Origin: Halocynthiibacter namhaensis
GTDB lineage: Bacteria > Pseudomonadota > Alphaproteobacteria > Rhodobacterales > Rhodobacteraceae
DNA: 64,000 bases
NCBI RefSeq assembly: GCF_000812685.1
Contig: NZ_JWIF01000063.1
Span: 1-64,000, forward strand
Reading direction: 5' to 3'
Within the stretch, counting starts at the first letter, position 1. Each line of letters opens with the position of its first letter. The notes below the pieces were generated by a model, which saw nothing but the letters and a program-made list of their open reading frames with translations, had not been told where the DNA came from and made no database searches. Shown here one piece after another: positions 53,486 through 62,676 of this stretch. A program made the position numbers and the translations under genes.

Positions 53486-54988
53486 GTGCAAACTGATTTT
53501 ATGAGCAGCCTAAAGCAAGATTGGCTGGGCAACATCCGCGCCGACCTGCTGGCGGGCCTTGTTGTGGCGCTGGCGCTGATCCCGGAAGCCATCGCTTTTT
53601 CGATCATTGCGGGTGTTGACCCAAAGGTTGGCCTATACGCGAGTTTCTCAATCGCTGTGATCACCGCGATTGTTGGTGGACGTCCCGGCATGATTTCAGC
53701 CGCCACCGCTGCGACGGCGGTTTTGATGATTACGCTCGTGAAAACCCACGGGCTTGAATATCTTCTCGCGACCACGGTTTTGGCTGGTTTGCTACAAATT
53801 CTTGCGGGGCTTTTGAAGCTGGGCAATGTCATGCGCTTTGTTTCAAACTCTGTGATGACCGGCTTTGTGAACGCGCTTGCGATCCTGATTTTTATGGCGC
53901 AATTGCCCGAACTTGATTTCGGCACCGAGGGCGTCAACATGACGACCTATATGATGGTTGCGGGTGGTCTGGCGATTATTTATCTCTTTCCATACATCAC
54001 CAACGCCATTCCTTCCCCGCTGGTGACCATCGTTGTTTTGACGGCGCTTTACCTTTGGTTGGGCCTTGATGTGCGCACGGTCGGTGACATGGGCGCACTG
54101 CCGGATACATTGCCGATCTTCCTGATCCCGCAAATTCCGCTGAACTTTGAGACCCTGCAAATCATCTTCCCTGTTGCGGCTGCGATTGCTGTTGTGGGCT
54201 TGCTGGAAAGCTTGATGACTGCGAAATTGGTTGACGATCTGACAGACACGAAATCTGACAAAAACCAAGAATGTATCGGCCAAGGCATCGCCAACACGGC
54301 GACTGGTTTCATCGGTGGCATGGCGGGTTGTGCGATGATTGGGCAATCTATGATCAATGTGAAATCTGGCGGGCGCGGGCGTTTGTCCTGTTTCGCAGCC
54401 GGTGTTTTCCTGTTGTTCCTGATCGTGGTTCTGGGCGCTTGGGTTGCTGTGATTCCGATGCCAGCGCTTGTCGCGATCATGATCATGGTGTCCATCGGGA
54501 CGTTCTCCTGGTCTTCCATCACCGACCTGCGTGAACATCCGCGTGCCTCTTCCATCGTGATGTTGGCCACGGTTGTGGTTACGGTTTACACGCATAACCT
54601 GGCGCTTGGCGTTTTGACCGGCGTGCTTCTGTCGGGCATCTTCTTTGCTTGGAAAATCGCGGCGGTCTTCCGTGTGACATCAAAACTGTCCGAAGACGGT
54701 CGGCAACGTGATTACCTTGTGGAAGGGCAGCTGTTCTTTGCAACTGCCCCCGATCTTGCCGAAGCCTTTGATTTCGGCGAAGTTTTGGAACGTGTGACAA
54801 TTGACGTCAGCACCGCGCATATTTGGGATATTTCATCTATCTCAGCAATTGATATGGTGGTTCTGAAGTTCCGTCGTGACGGGGCCGAGGTCGAGATCAT
54901 CGGCATGAATGAGGCCAGCGAAACCCTGATGGGTCGCCTGTCTGAACATGATAAACCGGGCGCGCTTGAACGCCTGATGGGCCATTAA
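53486..54988 (+). CDS. SulP-family anion transporter with STAS domain
   Basis: A 500-residue membrane protein: about 12-14 helices followed by a C-terminal STAS domain (about 430-500; [20 protein letters not shown]). Signatures: [37 protein letters not shown], and [19 protein letters not shown]. SulP proteins move sulfate, bicarbonate or related anions. I start at GTG 53486, with GGAG nine bases upstream; ATG 53501 is the alternative. It precedes the universal stress gene by 12 bp. Confidence 0.93.
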   Translation: MQTDFMSSLKQDWLGNIRADLLAGLVVALALIPEAIAFSIIAGVDPKVGLYASFSIAVITAIVGGRPGMISAATAATAVLMITLVKTHGLEYLLATTVLAGLLQILAGLLKLGNVMRFVSNSVMTGFVNALAILIFMAQLPELDFGTEGVNMTTYMMVAGGLAIIYLFPYITNAIPSPLVTIVVLTALYLWLGLDVRTVGDMGALPDTLPIFLIPQIPLNFETLQIIFPVAAAIAVVGLLESLMTAKLVDDLTDTKSDKNQECIGQGIANTATGFIGGMAGCAMIGQSMINVKSGGRGRLSCFAAGVFLLFLIVVLGAWVAVIPMPALVAIMIMVSIGTFSWSSITDLREHPRASSIVMLATVVVTVYTHNLALGVLTGVLLSGIFFAWKIAAVFRVTSKLSEDGRQRDYLVEGQLFFATAPDLAEAFDFGEVLERVTIDVSTAHIWDISSISAIDMVVLKFRRDGAEVEIIGMNEASETLMGRLSEHDKPGALERLMGH

Positions 54989-55000
54989 GGGAGCAGAGAT

Positions 55001-55864
55001 ATGAGCAAGATTATCGCATTGGTGGATGGATCCGCTTACTCTGAAAGCACCTGTGATTACGCCGCTTGGATTGCCGCGCGCGAAGGTCACAGTGTTGAGG
55101 TTCTGCATATTATCACACGCAAATTGGATGCGGATAGTAACCTGTCGGGAAACATCGGTTTGGGCGCACGTTCTAAGTTGATGGATCAACTGGCGGATCT
55201 GGACGCGCAGCAGGCGAAACTGGCCAATGAACGCGGTCGCGCGATTTTGGAAGACGCTGAGGCGCGTATCAAAGCCGCGGGTGTTGCTGATGTGACCACC
55301 CGCTTGCGCCATGGTGATTTGCTTGAAGAACTGCTGGAAGCTGAGAAAACCGCAAGCCTGGTTGTCATCGGCAAACGCGGTGAAAACGCTGATTTCGCGA
55401 CCATGCATCTTGGGTCAAACCTTGAACGTGTTGTGCGCACCAGCATGATCCCGGTGCTGGTGGCGTCGCGTGCGTTTGTTGAACCCAAAAGCTTCCTTTT
55501 GGCTTTTGATGGTGGCAAGACGGCGATGAAAGCTGTGAACCATCTGGCAGAGGCGAAGACTTTCGTGGGCCTTGAGGCACGCATTATTAGTGCTGGCAGT
55601 GACGGCACAAAACACGCGATTGAAGGCGCTGCGGCCACGTTGAAAGCCGCTGGTTTTGAGGTCTCTCACGAGATCACAGAAGGCACCCCAACCGAGGTCA
55701 TCGCACAGCGTATCCACGTCGCGGGCCAGGACGCAAACCCTGATGGGGCTGATATGCTGGTCATGGGCGCTTACGGCCATTCCCGTATCCGTCGCCTGAT
55801 CATCGGTTCGACCACCACCGAAATGATCCGCACTTGTCAGGTGCCGCTTTTGTTGGTGCGTTAA
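55001..55864 (+). CDS. Tandem universal stress protein (UspA family)
   Basis: A 287-residue protein with two USP domains, about 1-150 and 155-287. The second has the nucleotide-binding GAYGHSRIRRLIIGSTT-type motif (G-2x-G-9x-G-S/T); in the first, IGKRGENADFATMHLGSNLE is a degenerate version. USP genes next to SulP transporters are common in alphaproteobacteria and may regulate the transporter. Cytoplasmic. A bidirectional terminator follows. Confidence 0.9.
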   Translation: MSKIIALVDGSAYSESTCDYAAWIAAREGHSVEVLHIITRKLDADSNLSGNIGLGARSKLMDQLADLDAQQAKLANERGRAILEDAEARIKAAGVADVTTRLRHGDLLEELLEAEKTASLVVIGKRGENADFATMHLGSNLERVVRTSMIPVLVASRAFVEPKSFLLAFDGGKTAMKAVNHLAEAKTFVGLEARIISAGSDGTKHAIEGAAATLKAAGFEVSHEITEGTPTEVIAQRIHVAGQDANPDGADMLVMGAYGHSRIRRLIIGSTTTEMIRTCQVPLLLVR

Positions 55865-55882
55865 GCTTTCGACATTGAATAG

Positions 55883-55918
55883 AAAAAGAGCCGCGAGATG
55901 ATCGCGGCTCTTTTTGTT
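55883..55918. terminator. Bidirectional terminator between usp and aminotransferase genes
   Basis: AAAAAGAGCCGCGA (55883-55896) pairs perfectly with TCGCGGCTCTTTTT (55902-55915) around a five-base loop. Both strands end in T-runs and the flanking genes converge here. Confidence 0.92.
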
Positions 55919-57244
55919 TTAGGAAGGAATGATCTGCGCCATCGCCCGTTTCAGGGGCTCGATGATGTCGGGGATCTGTTCCTCGGTCATGATGTAGGGC
56001 GGGGCAAGCAGGATGTGGTCGCCGTTTTTACCGTCACGTGTGCCTGCCATTGGATAGCAAGCCAGACCTTCGGCAAAACACGCTTTCTTCAGCTTCCCAG
56101 CCAGACCAAGGGCCGGGTCAAAGGGTTCTTTGGTTTCGCGATCTTTGACGATCTCGATGCCGCGAAACAACCCGCGACCACGAATATCACCGACATTTGG
56201 ATGTTGACCAAATTCTGCAACCAGTGCCGCTTGCAGCCTTTCGCCCATGTCTTTCACACGCGCCAGAAGGTCACGTTCCAAGATCGCTTTCACCACGGCA
56301 AGACCAGCAGCCGTTGCGCAGGGGTGGGCCAGATAGGTGTGGCCATGTTGGAAAAACCCGGTGCCATTGGCGATCGTGTCATAGATTTCACCTGAACAGA
56401 GCATCGCGCCAATTGGCTGATAGCCCGCGCCAAGGCCCTTGGCGATACAAAGGATGTCGGGGCGGACGTTGTCAGCTTCACACGCATAGAGATGCCCAGT
56501 GCGACCCATGCCGCACATGACCTCATCCAAGATCAAAAGCACACCGTATTTGTCACAGATTTCGCGGATGCGGGTGTAGTAGCCTTCCACCGCAGGCACC
56601 GCCCCAAGGGTCGCGCCGACGACGGGTTCTGCCATGAAGGCCATGACAGAACCCTCACCCAAACGTAGGATCTCATCTTCAAGTTCTTGGGCGGCGCGTT
56701 GACCGTATTCAAAGGCGCTCTCACCGTCTTGGCGCAGGGTGTATTCATAGCAGGGCGCGATATGGCTGACATCAACCAAGATCGGGGCGAATTGTTGGCG
56801 ACGCCATTCATTACCACCAGCAGAAAGTGCGCCAATGGTGTTGCCGTGATAGCTTTGCTTGCGGGCAATCAGGTGGCGGCGTTGGGGTTCGCCTTTCTCC
56901 ACGTGGTACTGACGCGCCAGCTTGATCGCGGCTTCGGTTGCCTCAGATCCGCCTGACACGAAATAGACGCGGTCGATCCCCTCGGGGGCATGTTCGACCA
57001 GTAGATCCGCGAGGTCTTCGGCGGGTTGGGATGTGAAAAAGCTGGTATGCGCAAAGGCCAGTTGGTCGAGTTGCGTTTTCACGGCTTCGGTCACTTCTTT
57101 ATCGGAATGGCCAAGGCACGACACGGCCGCGCCGCCGGACCCATCAAAGTACCGTTTGCCATTGGTGTCGATCACGTAGCAGCCATCGCCTGAGGCCGCG
57201 ACAGGGGGCTGGATTTTGCTGTGGCGGGGGAAAACATGGGTCAT
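55919..57244 (-). CDS. Class III PLP-dependent aminotransferase
   Basis: A 441-residue omega-type aminotransferase. GGSEATEAAIKLARQYH, the Asp-containing LLILDEVMCGMGRTG, and the PLP-lysine region LCIAKGLGAGYQPIGAML (Lys in IAKGL) are visible. It should move an amino group from a beta-, gamma- or terminal-amino compound to pyruvate or 2-oxoglutarate. It is the last of three tightly linked reverse-strand genes, 1 bp after the beta-keto-acid cleavage enzyme. The exact substrate is unknown. Confidence 0.9.
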   Translation of the reverse strand: MTHVFPRHSKIQPPVAASGDGCYVIDTNGKRYFDGSGGAAVSCLGHSDKEVTEAVKTQLDQLAFAHTSFFTSQPAEDLADLLVEHAPEGIDRVYFVSGGSEATEAAIKLARQYHVEKGEPQRRHLIARKQSYHGNTIGALSAGGNEWRRQQFAPILVDVSHIAPCYEYTLRQDGESAFEYGQRAAQELEDEILRLGEGSVMAFMAEPVVGATLGAVPAVEGYYTRIREICDKYGVLLILDEVMCGMGRTGHLYACEADNVRPDILCIAKGLGAGYQPIGAMLCSGEIYDTIANGTGFFQHGHTYLAHPCATAAGLAVVKAILERDLLARVKDMGERLQAALVAEFGQHPNVGDIRGRGLFRGIEIVKDRETKEPFDPALGLAGKLKKACFAEGLACYPMAGTRDGKNGDHILLAPPYIMTEEQIPDIIEPLKRAMAQIIPS

Positions 57245-57245
57245 T

Positions 57246-58040
57246 TTAAGACACTTTCTGTAGATCAGATGTGGGCGTCAGGCCAAGGGCACGGCCTTCG
57301 TTTACGGTAAGGGTTACAAGGTCGGCATTGTCTTTGGCAAGGCTGCCGTCCGGGCGGTGCAGGTTGTTTTCAAAGCCGATCCGCAAGTTGCCGCCCGCTT
57401 GCATGCCGGCGCGCGCACAGGCGAGTTCATTTTGACCAAAAGCGCAGATTGTCCAATCCAGATCAAGCATCTCGCTGGCGTTAAGATAGGATTGCAGATC
57501 ACCTGGCTGCGCCAGAATCTGGGGCGAATATTGCCCAAGAACGAAGATTGCGGATTTCATGTCGGGCGGTACAATCCCTTGTTCCATCCAATGGGCAAGC
57601 TGCGCGATGTCATCGGCATTATACAAGATATGTTGCACATCAATTTGGGCCTCTGCGCCAAATGCGTAGAGACGTTTGGCGATGTCCATATCCCGTGCCA
57701 TTTCACGCACGGATACGCTGGCGGCCTTCGGAATGATCTGGGTTAGACACTGATATTGCGCCGAGGCGTCATAAATTCCCGCAGCTTCGGTAGTGATCTG
57801 GATATCCATTTGCGGAACCAGTTGGGCGATCGCCGCCATGGCATCGCGATAACGTCCGGCGTCAAGGGAATGCACACCGGCATCATCGCGCACATGCAGA
57901 TGGATCCCGTCCGCGCCAGCATTGAAACAGGCCTTTGCCGTTGCGGCGATCTCATCTGTGGTCATGGGCAGAGCGGGGTGGTCTGCCTTGGTCCGACGTG
58001 CGCCATTTGGCGCGACGGTGATTTTGAAACTATGGGTCAT
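57246..58040 (-). CDS. Beta-keto acid cleavage enzyme (BKACE, DUF849)
   Basis: A 264-residue zinc enzyme of the 3-keto-5-aminohexanoate cleavage family. FKITVAPNGARRTKADHPALP at the start (core VAPNGARR), ADGIHLHVRDDAGVHSLD with the metal HxH, QITTEAAGIYDA, and NLRIGFENNL near the end are typical. These enzymes split a beta-keto acid with acetyl-CoA to acetoacetate and a new CoA ester; the first specificity is set by the acid tail. Four-base overlap with the upstream dehydrogenase gene shows tight coupling. Confidence 0.88.
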   Translation of the reverse strand: MTHSFKITVAPNGARRTKADHPALPMTTDEIAATAKACFNAGADGIHLHVRDDAGVHSLDAGRYRDAMAAIAQLVPQMDIQITTEAAGIYDASAQYQCLTQIIPKAASVSVREMARDMDIAKRLYAFGAEAQIDVQHILYNADDIAQLAHWMEQGIVPPDMKSAIFVLGQYSPQILAQPGDLQSYLNASEMLDLDWTICAFGQNELACARAGMQAGGNLRIGFENNLHRPDGSLAKDNADLVTLTVNEGRALGLTPTSDLQKVS

Positions 58041-60439
58041 CTTTGTGCCTTACGCATCCGTTCACCTTTGGGATCAAAGGCAGGGCCGACCATCAGGCGG
58101 CCTTTGTACATTTCACGTGCGATATCGAGTTCGACTGCAATGCCATCCGGTTGATCAATATGGACATATCCCAGCGCGATAGGTTTCCCGATGCGATATC
58201 CGAAAGCCGTGGTGGTGGTATGGCCGATGATATCACCGTTCAGATAGATCGGTTCATGGCCAAGCGGCACGGCGGTTTCATCTTCAAGCACAAGGGTGAT
58301 AACGCGCGCCTTCGCACCTTCTTCACGGCGCTGATCCACGGCGGTTTTCCCGATGTAGTCGATGGTTTTCTTGCACATGCCATCCATGCGGGCCTCGATT
58401 GGGGTGGTGTCGCTGTCCAGCTCATGGCCCATTGCACAGAAGCCTTTTTCCACCCGCATTGAGGTTTGGGCAAACAAGCCCGCAGGCGTTGCACCGGCTT
58501 TGGTCAAAGCGTCATAGATCACGCCGACGTTTTCTGTCTTGCAGGTGATCTCCCAGCCGGCTTCTCCGACATAAGACATGCGCATGGCGCGGACATGTTT
58601 GCCCGCGATATGGGCGGGGCCAACTTTGAAATATCCGATGTCATTGAGTTCAGGCGCACCAACGTCACGGGCAATGCGCGCCGCTTCGGGGCCCATCAGA
58701 CCAAGAACCGCGTAATCTTCGGTGCTGTCGGTCAGGGTCACGTCGTAGCCTTCTGAATGTCGCGTGAACCAAGACAGGTCGCGTTTGATGGCATTGGTGC
58801 CGACAAACAGGCGGTAGTGATCAGGCGCAATACGCTGTGCAGTGATGTCGCTTTCATAGGTGCCACGGCTATTCAGGATGGCGGTGTACATGACGGAACC
58901 AGGCGCTTTGCCCATATTGCCTGCGCAGACATATTGCAGGAAGGCTTCTGCATCAGGGCCTTGGACTTCGATCTTACCGAAAGGGGATGCGTCAAAAATC
59001 GCGGCTTTTTCATGGGCGGCCATGACTTCAAGCTTCACATTTTCAAACCAATCGGGTTTGCCAAAGGTCATCGCCGGGGGATTGGAGGCGCCGAAATACT
59101 GCGGGCGTTCCCAGCCATAAGTTTGGGTCATGACAGCACCTGCTTTGCGATATTGCGCGTCCAATGGCAGACGTTTGAGATCACGTGCGGTTTTCAATTG
59201 GCGACCGGGATAGGCGATTTCGTAATGGGTGCCGAGGATCTCAGGTGCGCGCGCCATCAGATGTTCAATGCGGTTGTAGACAGGGGCGAAGCGTTTCGCG
59301 TCGGTTTCGCCAAGATCATAGGCCGTGTGCCCATGAACGATGCAATGCGCAAGGTTCATGCCAGCGCCACCACCAGATGCCATGCCAACGGAATTCATAC
59401 CGCAACCGTAAAACAGCCCTTTGGTTTCGGAGGCTTCGCCCAACATGAATGTGCCATCAGGAGTGAAGCTTTCTGGACCGTTCAGCAGCATCTTGACCTC
59501 AGCCGTTTCAAGGGCGGGCAGGCGGTGCAGGGCGTTCATCATCATGGGTTCAAAGTGATCCCAATCCTCAGCCAGCAGGCCGAATTCGAAGCTTTCATCC
59601 AAGATCGCGGGGTCGATTGCTTTGCCCATGGGTTCAAAACAGCCGACCAGCAAGCCGCCACTGTCATCGCGAATATAGAGGTGGCTGTCGTGATCAGAGA
59701 GGGTGGGCATGTTGCCGGTGATGCCGTCGATAGGTTTGGTTAGAAGGTAGAAATGTTCACAGGGTTGCAGTGGGGCTTCGGCCTTGGCCATGCCGGCGAC
59801 TTCACGCGACCAGAGACCGGCGCAGATTGCGACGGCGTCACACATCACAGTGCCTTGGCTGGTTTCGACGCCTGTGATTTTGCCATTCTTGGTTAAAATC
59901 CCGGTGACGCCTGTGTTCTCAAAGACCTTCGCGCCGCGGTTTTTCGCGCCTTTGATCAAAGCTGCACAGACATCAGACGGGGACACGCGCCCATCGTCTG
60001 GTGACCAAACCGCGCCCAGCACATCATCGGTGTTCATCAAGGGCCAGCGTTCTTTGGCCTCGGCCGCGCTGATGGACGTGGCATCTATGCCATAAGCATG
60101 GGCAAGTGATTCTTGGCGTTTCACATGGGTCAAACGATCAGGGGTGGTGGCGATAGACAGGGATCCTTTCTGGATCCAGCCCACATTTTGCCCGGTCTCT
60201 TGTTCCAACTGACTGTATAGATCGACCGAATATTGGATCATTCGGGTCAGGTTTCGCGAGTGACGCAAGGCGCGCACTTGGGCTGCGGAATGCCAGGTTG
60301 TGCCGCTGGTCAGCTTGTTGCGTTCCAAGAGAATCGCATCGCTCACACCCATCTTCGCCAAGTGGTAAAGGGTAGAGCACCCCATGATTCCACCGCCAAT
60401 AACGACGACAGATGCATGAGAAGGAAGAGATTTCGGCAT
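58037..60439 (-). CDS. Dimethylglycine/sarcosine dehydrogenase-like FAD enzyme with GcvT domain
   Basis: An 800-residue two-part enzyme. N-terminal FAD-binding DAO domain (VVVIGGGIMGCSTLYHLAK), with TSGTTWHSAAQVR, where the His normally binds FAD covalently; then a FAO-M domain; then from about 430 a GcvT-type aminomethyl/folate domain (VEKGFCAMGHELDSDTTPIE; C-terminal LMVGPAFDPKGERM). Such proteins oxidise N-methyl amines or glycines and pass the methyl to tetrahydrofolate. First gene of its reverse-strand operon; divergent from the RpiR gene. Confidence 0.9.
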   Translation of the reverse strand: MPKSLPSHASVVVIGGGIMGCSTLYHLAKMGVSDAILLERNKLTSGTTWHSAAQVRALRHSRNLTRMIQYSVDLYSQLEQETGQNVGWIQKGSLSIATTPDRLTHVKRQESLAHAYGIDATSISAAEAKERWPLMNTDDVLGAVWSPDDGRVSPSDVCAALIKGAKNRGAKVFENTGVTGILTKNGKITGVETSQGTVMCDAVAICAGLWSREVAGMAKAEAPLQPCEHFYLLTKPIDGITGNMPTLSDHDSHLYIRDDSGGLLVGCFEPMGKAIDPAILDESFEFGLLAEDWDHFEPMMMNALHRLPALETAEVKMLLNGPESFTPDGTFMLGEASETKGLFYGCGMNSVGMASGGGAGMNLAHCIVHGHTAYDLGETDAKRFAPVYNRIEHLMARAPEILGTHYEIAYPGRQLKTARDLKRLPLDAQYRKAGAVMTQTYGWERPQYFGASNPPAMTFGKPDWFENVKLEVMAAHEKAAIFDASPFGKIEVQGPDAEAFLQYVCAGNMGKAPGSVMYTAILNSRGTYESDITAQRIAPDHYRLFVGTNAIKRDLSWFTRHSEGYDVTLTDSTEDYAVLGLMGPEAARIARDVGAPELNDIGYFKVGPAHIAGKHVRAMRMSYVGEAGWEITCKTENVGVIYDALTKAGATPAGLFAQTSMRVEKGFCAMGHELDSDTTPIEARMDGMCKKTIDYIGKTAVDQRREEGAKARVITLVLEDETAVPLGHEPIYLNGDIIGHTTTTAFGYRIGKPIALGYVHIDQPDGIAVELDIAREMYKGRLMVGPAFDPKGERMRKAQR

Positions 60440-60518
60440 TGGATCAGACCTTTGTCCGGGGGATGTGATTTGCGCCCAACACTGAGGGAAACGCAGAATT
60501 AGTCAATCGACGCCCGAA

Positions 60519-60532
60519 ATAACAAATGTTAT
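60519..60532. promoter_or_regulatory. Dyad in the divergent promoter, candidate RpiR operator
   Basis: ATAACA and TGTTAT flank two bases (60519-60532) within the 124-bp gap between the dehydrogenase start (60439) and the RpiR start (60564). No other dyad stands out. The regulator next to it is the natural candidate to bind it. Confidence 0.5.
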
Positions 60533-60563
60533 CATATTTTTGGCGAATCAAAAGGCGTGCTTG

Positions 60564-61438
60564 ATGGATCCCACCGTTAAAATTAAAATGATTTCAAAGC
60601 TAAGGCCGATTATGAAGGGTTTTCCCCTCGGTTAAGAGTCGTAGCGAAATACATCGTCGACAACCCAGGGGACTTTGGACTTGACCCTATTCGGGTGACC
60701 GCACGTAAGGCTGGAGTTAGCACATATACGCTTGTTCGGATGGCGCAGTATCTTGGTTTTGAAGGCTTCGAAGATCTGCGTGCGCCCTTTAGAACGGCCT
60801 TGGTTTCGAGGTCAGAAACCACCGATAATCTTGAATGGTTGGAAGCGGTCGCACAATATCCCGGAACAGGCAAAGCACAGGTGGATGCGACCCGAAATTC
60901 CTTGGCAATCACACAGCGATCGCTGCACCAATTGTCGCCTGACAAGTTGCAGCGTGTGGTCGATCTGATGTTCGGTGCGCGCAATGTGTACCTGACCGGG
61001 GTTCGTGCGAGCTACGGACTGGCCTACTATTTTCACTATGTTGGACGTATGGCATTGCCAACATTGCAGTTAATCCCAAGACATATGAACAGTTCTATCG
61101 ATGAACTGAACTATGCAAATGAAGAAGATATCCTGATCGTCATCACGGTCACGCCCTATTCAAAGGAAACAATACACGCCTGTCAGTTTGCGAAGTCACG
61201 TGGAATTAAACTGATCATGATTTCGGATTCCGAAGTCATCGCGTCTGAATTAAAACCGGAAGAAGTTTTGGTCGTTTCCACAATTACGACACATTTCTTT
61301 GCATGTTATTCGGGGGCCATGGCTGTGATCGAAAACATACTCGCGCTGCTTGTAAAACGTGGTGGTAAAGAGGCTGAGAAACGCATTGAATCCTACGAAG
61401 ATCTTCGTAGCGATGTGGATGCCTATTGGTCTAAATAA
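60564..61438 (+). pseudogene. MurR/RpiR-family regulator with a one-base frameshift
   Basis: An ATG at 60564 opens MDPTVKIKMISKLRPIMKG, the proper start of an RpiR regulator, but this frame stops at 60633-60635. A second frame carries the rest: PRLRVVAKYIVDNPGDFGLD then VTARKAGVSTYTLVRMAQYL (HTH) and the SIS domain (ARNVYLTGVRASYGLAYYFH), ending at 61438. Joining them needs one extra base in the TTTTCCCC run at 60620-60627. A GTG at about 60692 could start a 248-residue product lacking the first helices of the DNA-binding domain. Either a real inactivation, a sequencing slip in the run, or recoding. It lies just before the TAXI genes. Confidence 0.75.
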
Positions 61439-61548
61439 AAAAACATTAGTTTTTGCATGACAATCCCGTGACCGTCCGACATTTTATGCAAAGCTCAGAG
61501 GGGCGAAGACCCTTCTTACGGCTAATAATATGTATAGGGAGTTATCAT

Positions 61549-62520
61549 ATGACATCGATGAAATTTATGTTCGGTCTCGCGACCGCAGCGGCAATGACAG
61601 CTGGCGGCGCATTTGCAGAAGAACAGCAGTTCATCACAATCGGCACCGGCGGCGTGACCGGCGTTTATTACCCAACTGGTGGCGCGATCTGCCGTCTGGT
61701 AAACAAAGGCCGTCGTGACCACGGTGTACGTTGTTCCGTAGAATCCACTGGTGGTTCTGTGTACAACATCAACACCATTCGCGAAGGCGAGCTGGAATTC
61801 GGCGTTGCACAGTCTGACTGGCAGCACCACGCGTTCCACGGCACATCCAAGTTTGAAGATGCTGGTGCATTCGAAGGCCTGCGCGCTGTGTTCTCAGTTC
61901 ACCCTGAGCCCTTCACAGTTGTTGCACGTGCCGACGCTGGCATCACATCTTTCGCTGACCTTGCTGGTAAGCGCGTAAACATCGGTAACCCAGGTTCCGG
62001 CGCACGTGGCACCATGGAAGTTCTTATGGAAGCTTCTGGCCTGACCACTGACGATTTCGCTTTGGCAACTGAGCTGAAGCCTGCTGAGCAATCTGCAGCG
62101 CTTTGCGACAACCAAATCGACGCAATGGTCTTCACTGTTGGTCACCCTTCCGGAACCATCCAAGAAGCAACAACAGCATGTGATTCTGTGATTGTTGAAG
62201 TTTCTGGCGAAGCTGTTGACGGTCTGATCAACGACAACGCTTACTACCGTACAGCAACCGTTCCTGGTGGCATGTACCGTGGCAACGATTCTGACATCGG
62301 CACATTTGGTGTTGGCGCGACTTTCGTGTCTTCCGACGCAGTGTCTGAAGAAGTTGTTTACGTTCTCGTGAAATCAATCTTTGAAAACTTCGACGACTTC
62401 AAAGGTCTTCACCCTGCATTCGCAAACCTGAAACCAGAAGAAATGGCGACTGCTGGTCTGTCTGCTCCTCTGCATGATGGCGCTGCGAAATACTACCGTG
62501 AAATGGGCTGGATCGAGTAA
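61549..62520 (+). CDS. TAXI-family TRAP transporter solute-binding protein
   Basis: A 323-residue periplasmic protein with signal peptide (MTSMKFMFGLATAAAMTAGG, cleaved after FAEE-like AFA). The TAXI pattern is clear: ITIGTGGVTGVYYPTGGAIC, SVESTGGSVYNINTIREGEL, KRVNIGNPGSGARGTMEVLM, then VSGEAVDGLINDNAYYR. Family members bind glutamate, 2-oxoglutarate and other acids. Start ATG 61549 with AGGGAG upstream; ATG 61558 is possible. Terminator hairpin follows, then the fused permease. Confidence 0.92.
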   Translation: MTSMKFMFGLATAAAMTAGGAFAEEQQFITIGTGGVTGVYYPTGGAICRLVNKGRRDHGVRCSVESTGGSVYNINTIREGELEFGVAQSDWQHHAFHGTSKFEDAGAFEGLRAVFSVHPEPFTVVARADAGITSFADLAGKRVNIGNPGSGARGTMEVLMEASGLTTDDFALATELKPAEQSAALCDNQIDAMVFTVGHPSGTIQEATTACDSVIVEVSGEAVDGLINDNAYYRTATVPGGMYRGNDSDIGTFGVGATFVSSDAVSEEVVYVLVKSIFENFDDFKGLHPAFANLKPEEMATAGLSAPLHDGAAKYYREMGWIE

Positions 62521-62545
62521 TCGACCAGATCTGATCTGAGTATCA

Positions 62546-62569
62546 GGGGGCGGGTAACTGCCCCCTTTT
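62546..62569 (+). terminator. Intercistronic hairpin between TAXI binding protein and permease
   Basis: GGGGGC (62546-62551) pairs with GCCCCC (62560-62565) followed by TTTT. As after dctP, it probably lets the binding-protein message exceed that of the permease. Confidence 0.8.
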
Positions 62570-62676
62570 CTACACCTGATACATGAAATCCGCATATAAG
62601 ACGGCGCATAGGTGGTGTATTAAGTTTTCCAAAATTCCGGCCGCATCTGACATTGCGGCATGTCCGGGAGGGACAT

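Noticed and set aside
58757-59743. A 328-codon open frame antisense to the DMGDH-like gene
   Set aside because: Shadow frame of a clearly coding gene with intact FAD and GcvT motifs.
60615-60635. Programmed -1 frameshift in the RpiR gene
   Set aside because: The run TTTTCCCC is not a canonical X-XXY-YYZ heptamer in the reading frame and no downstream stem is obvious; an indel or sequencing slip is simpler.
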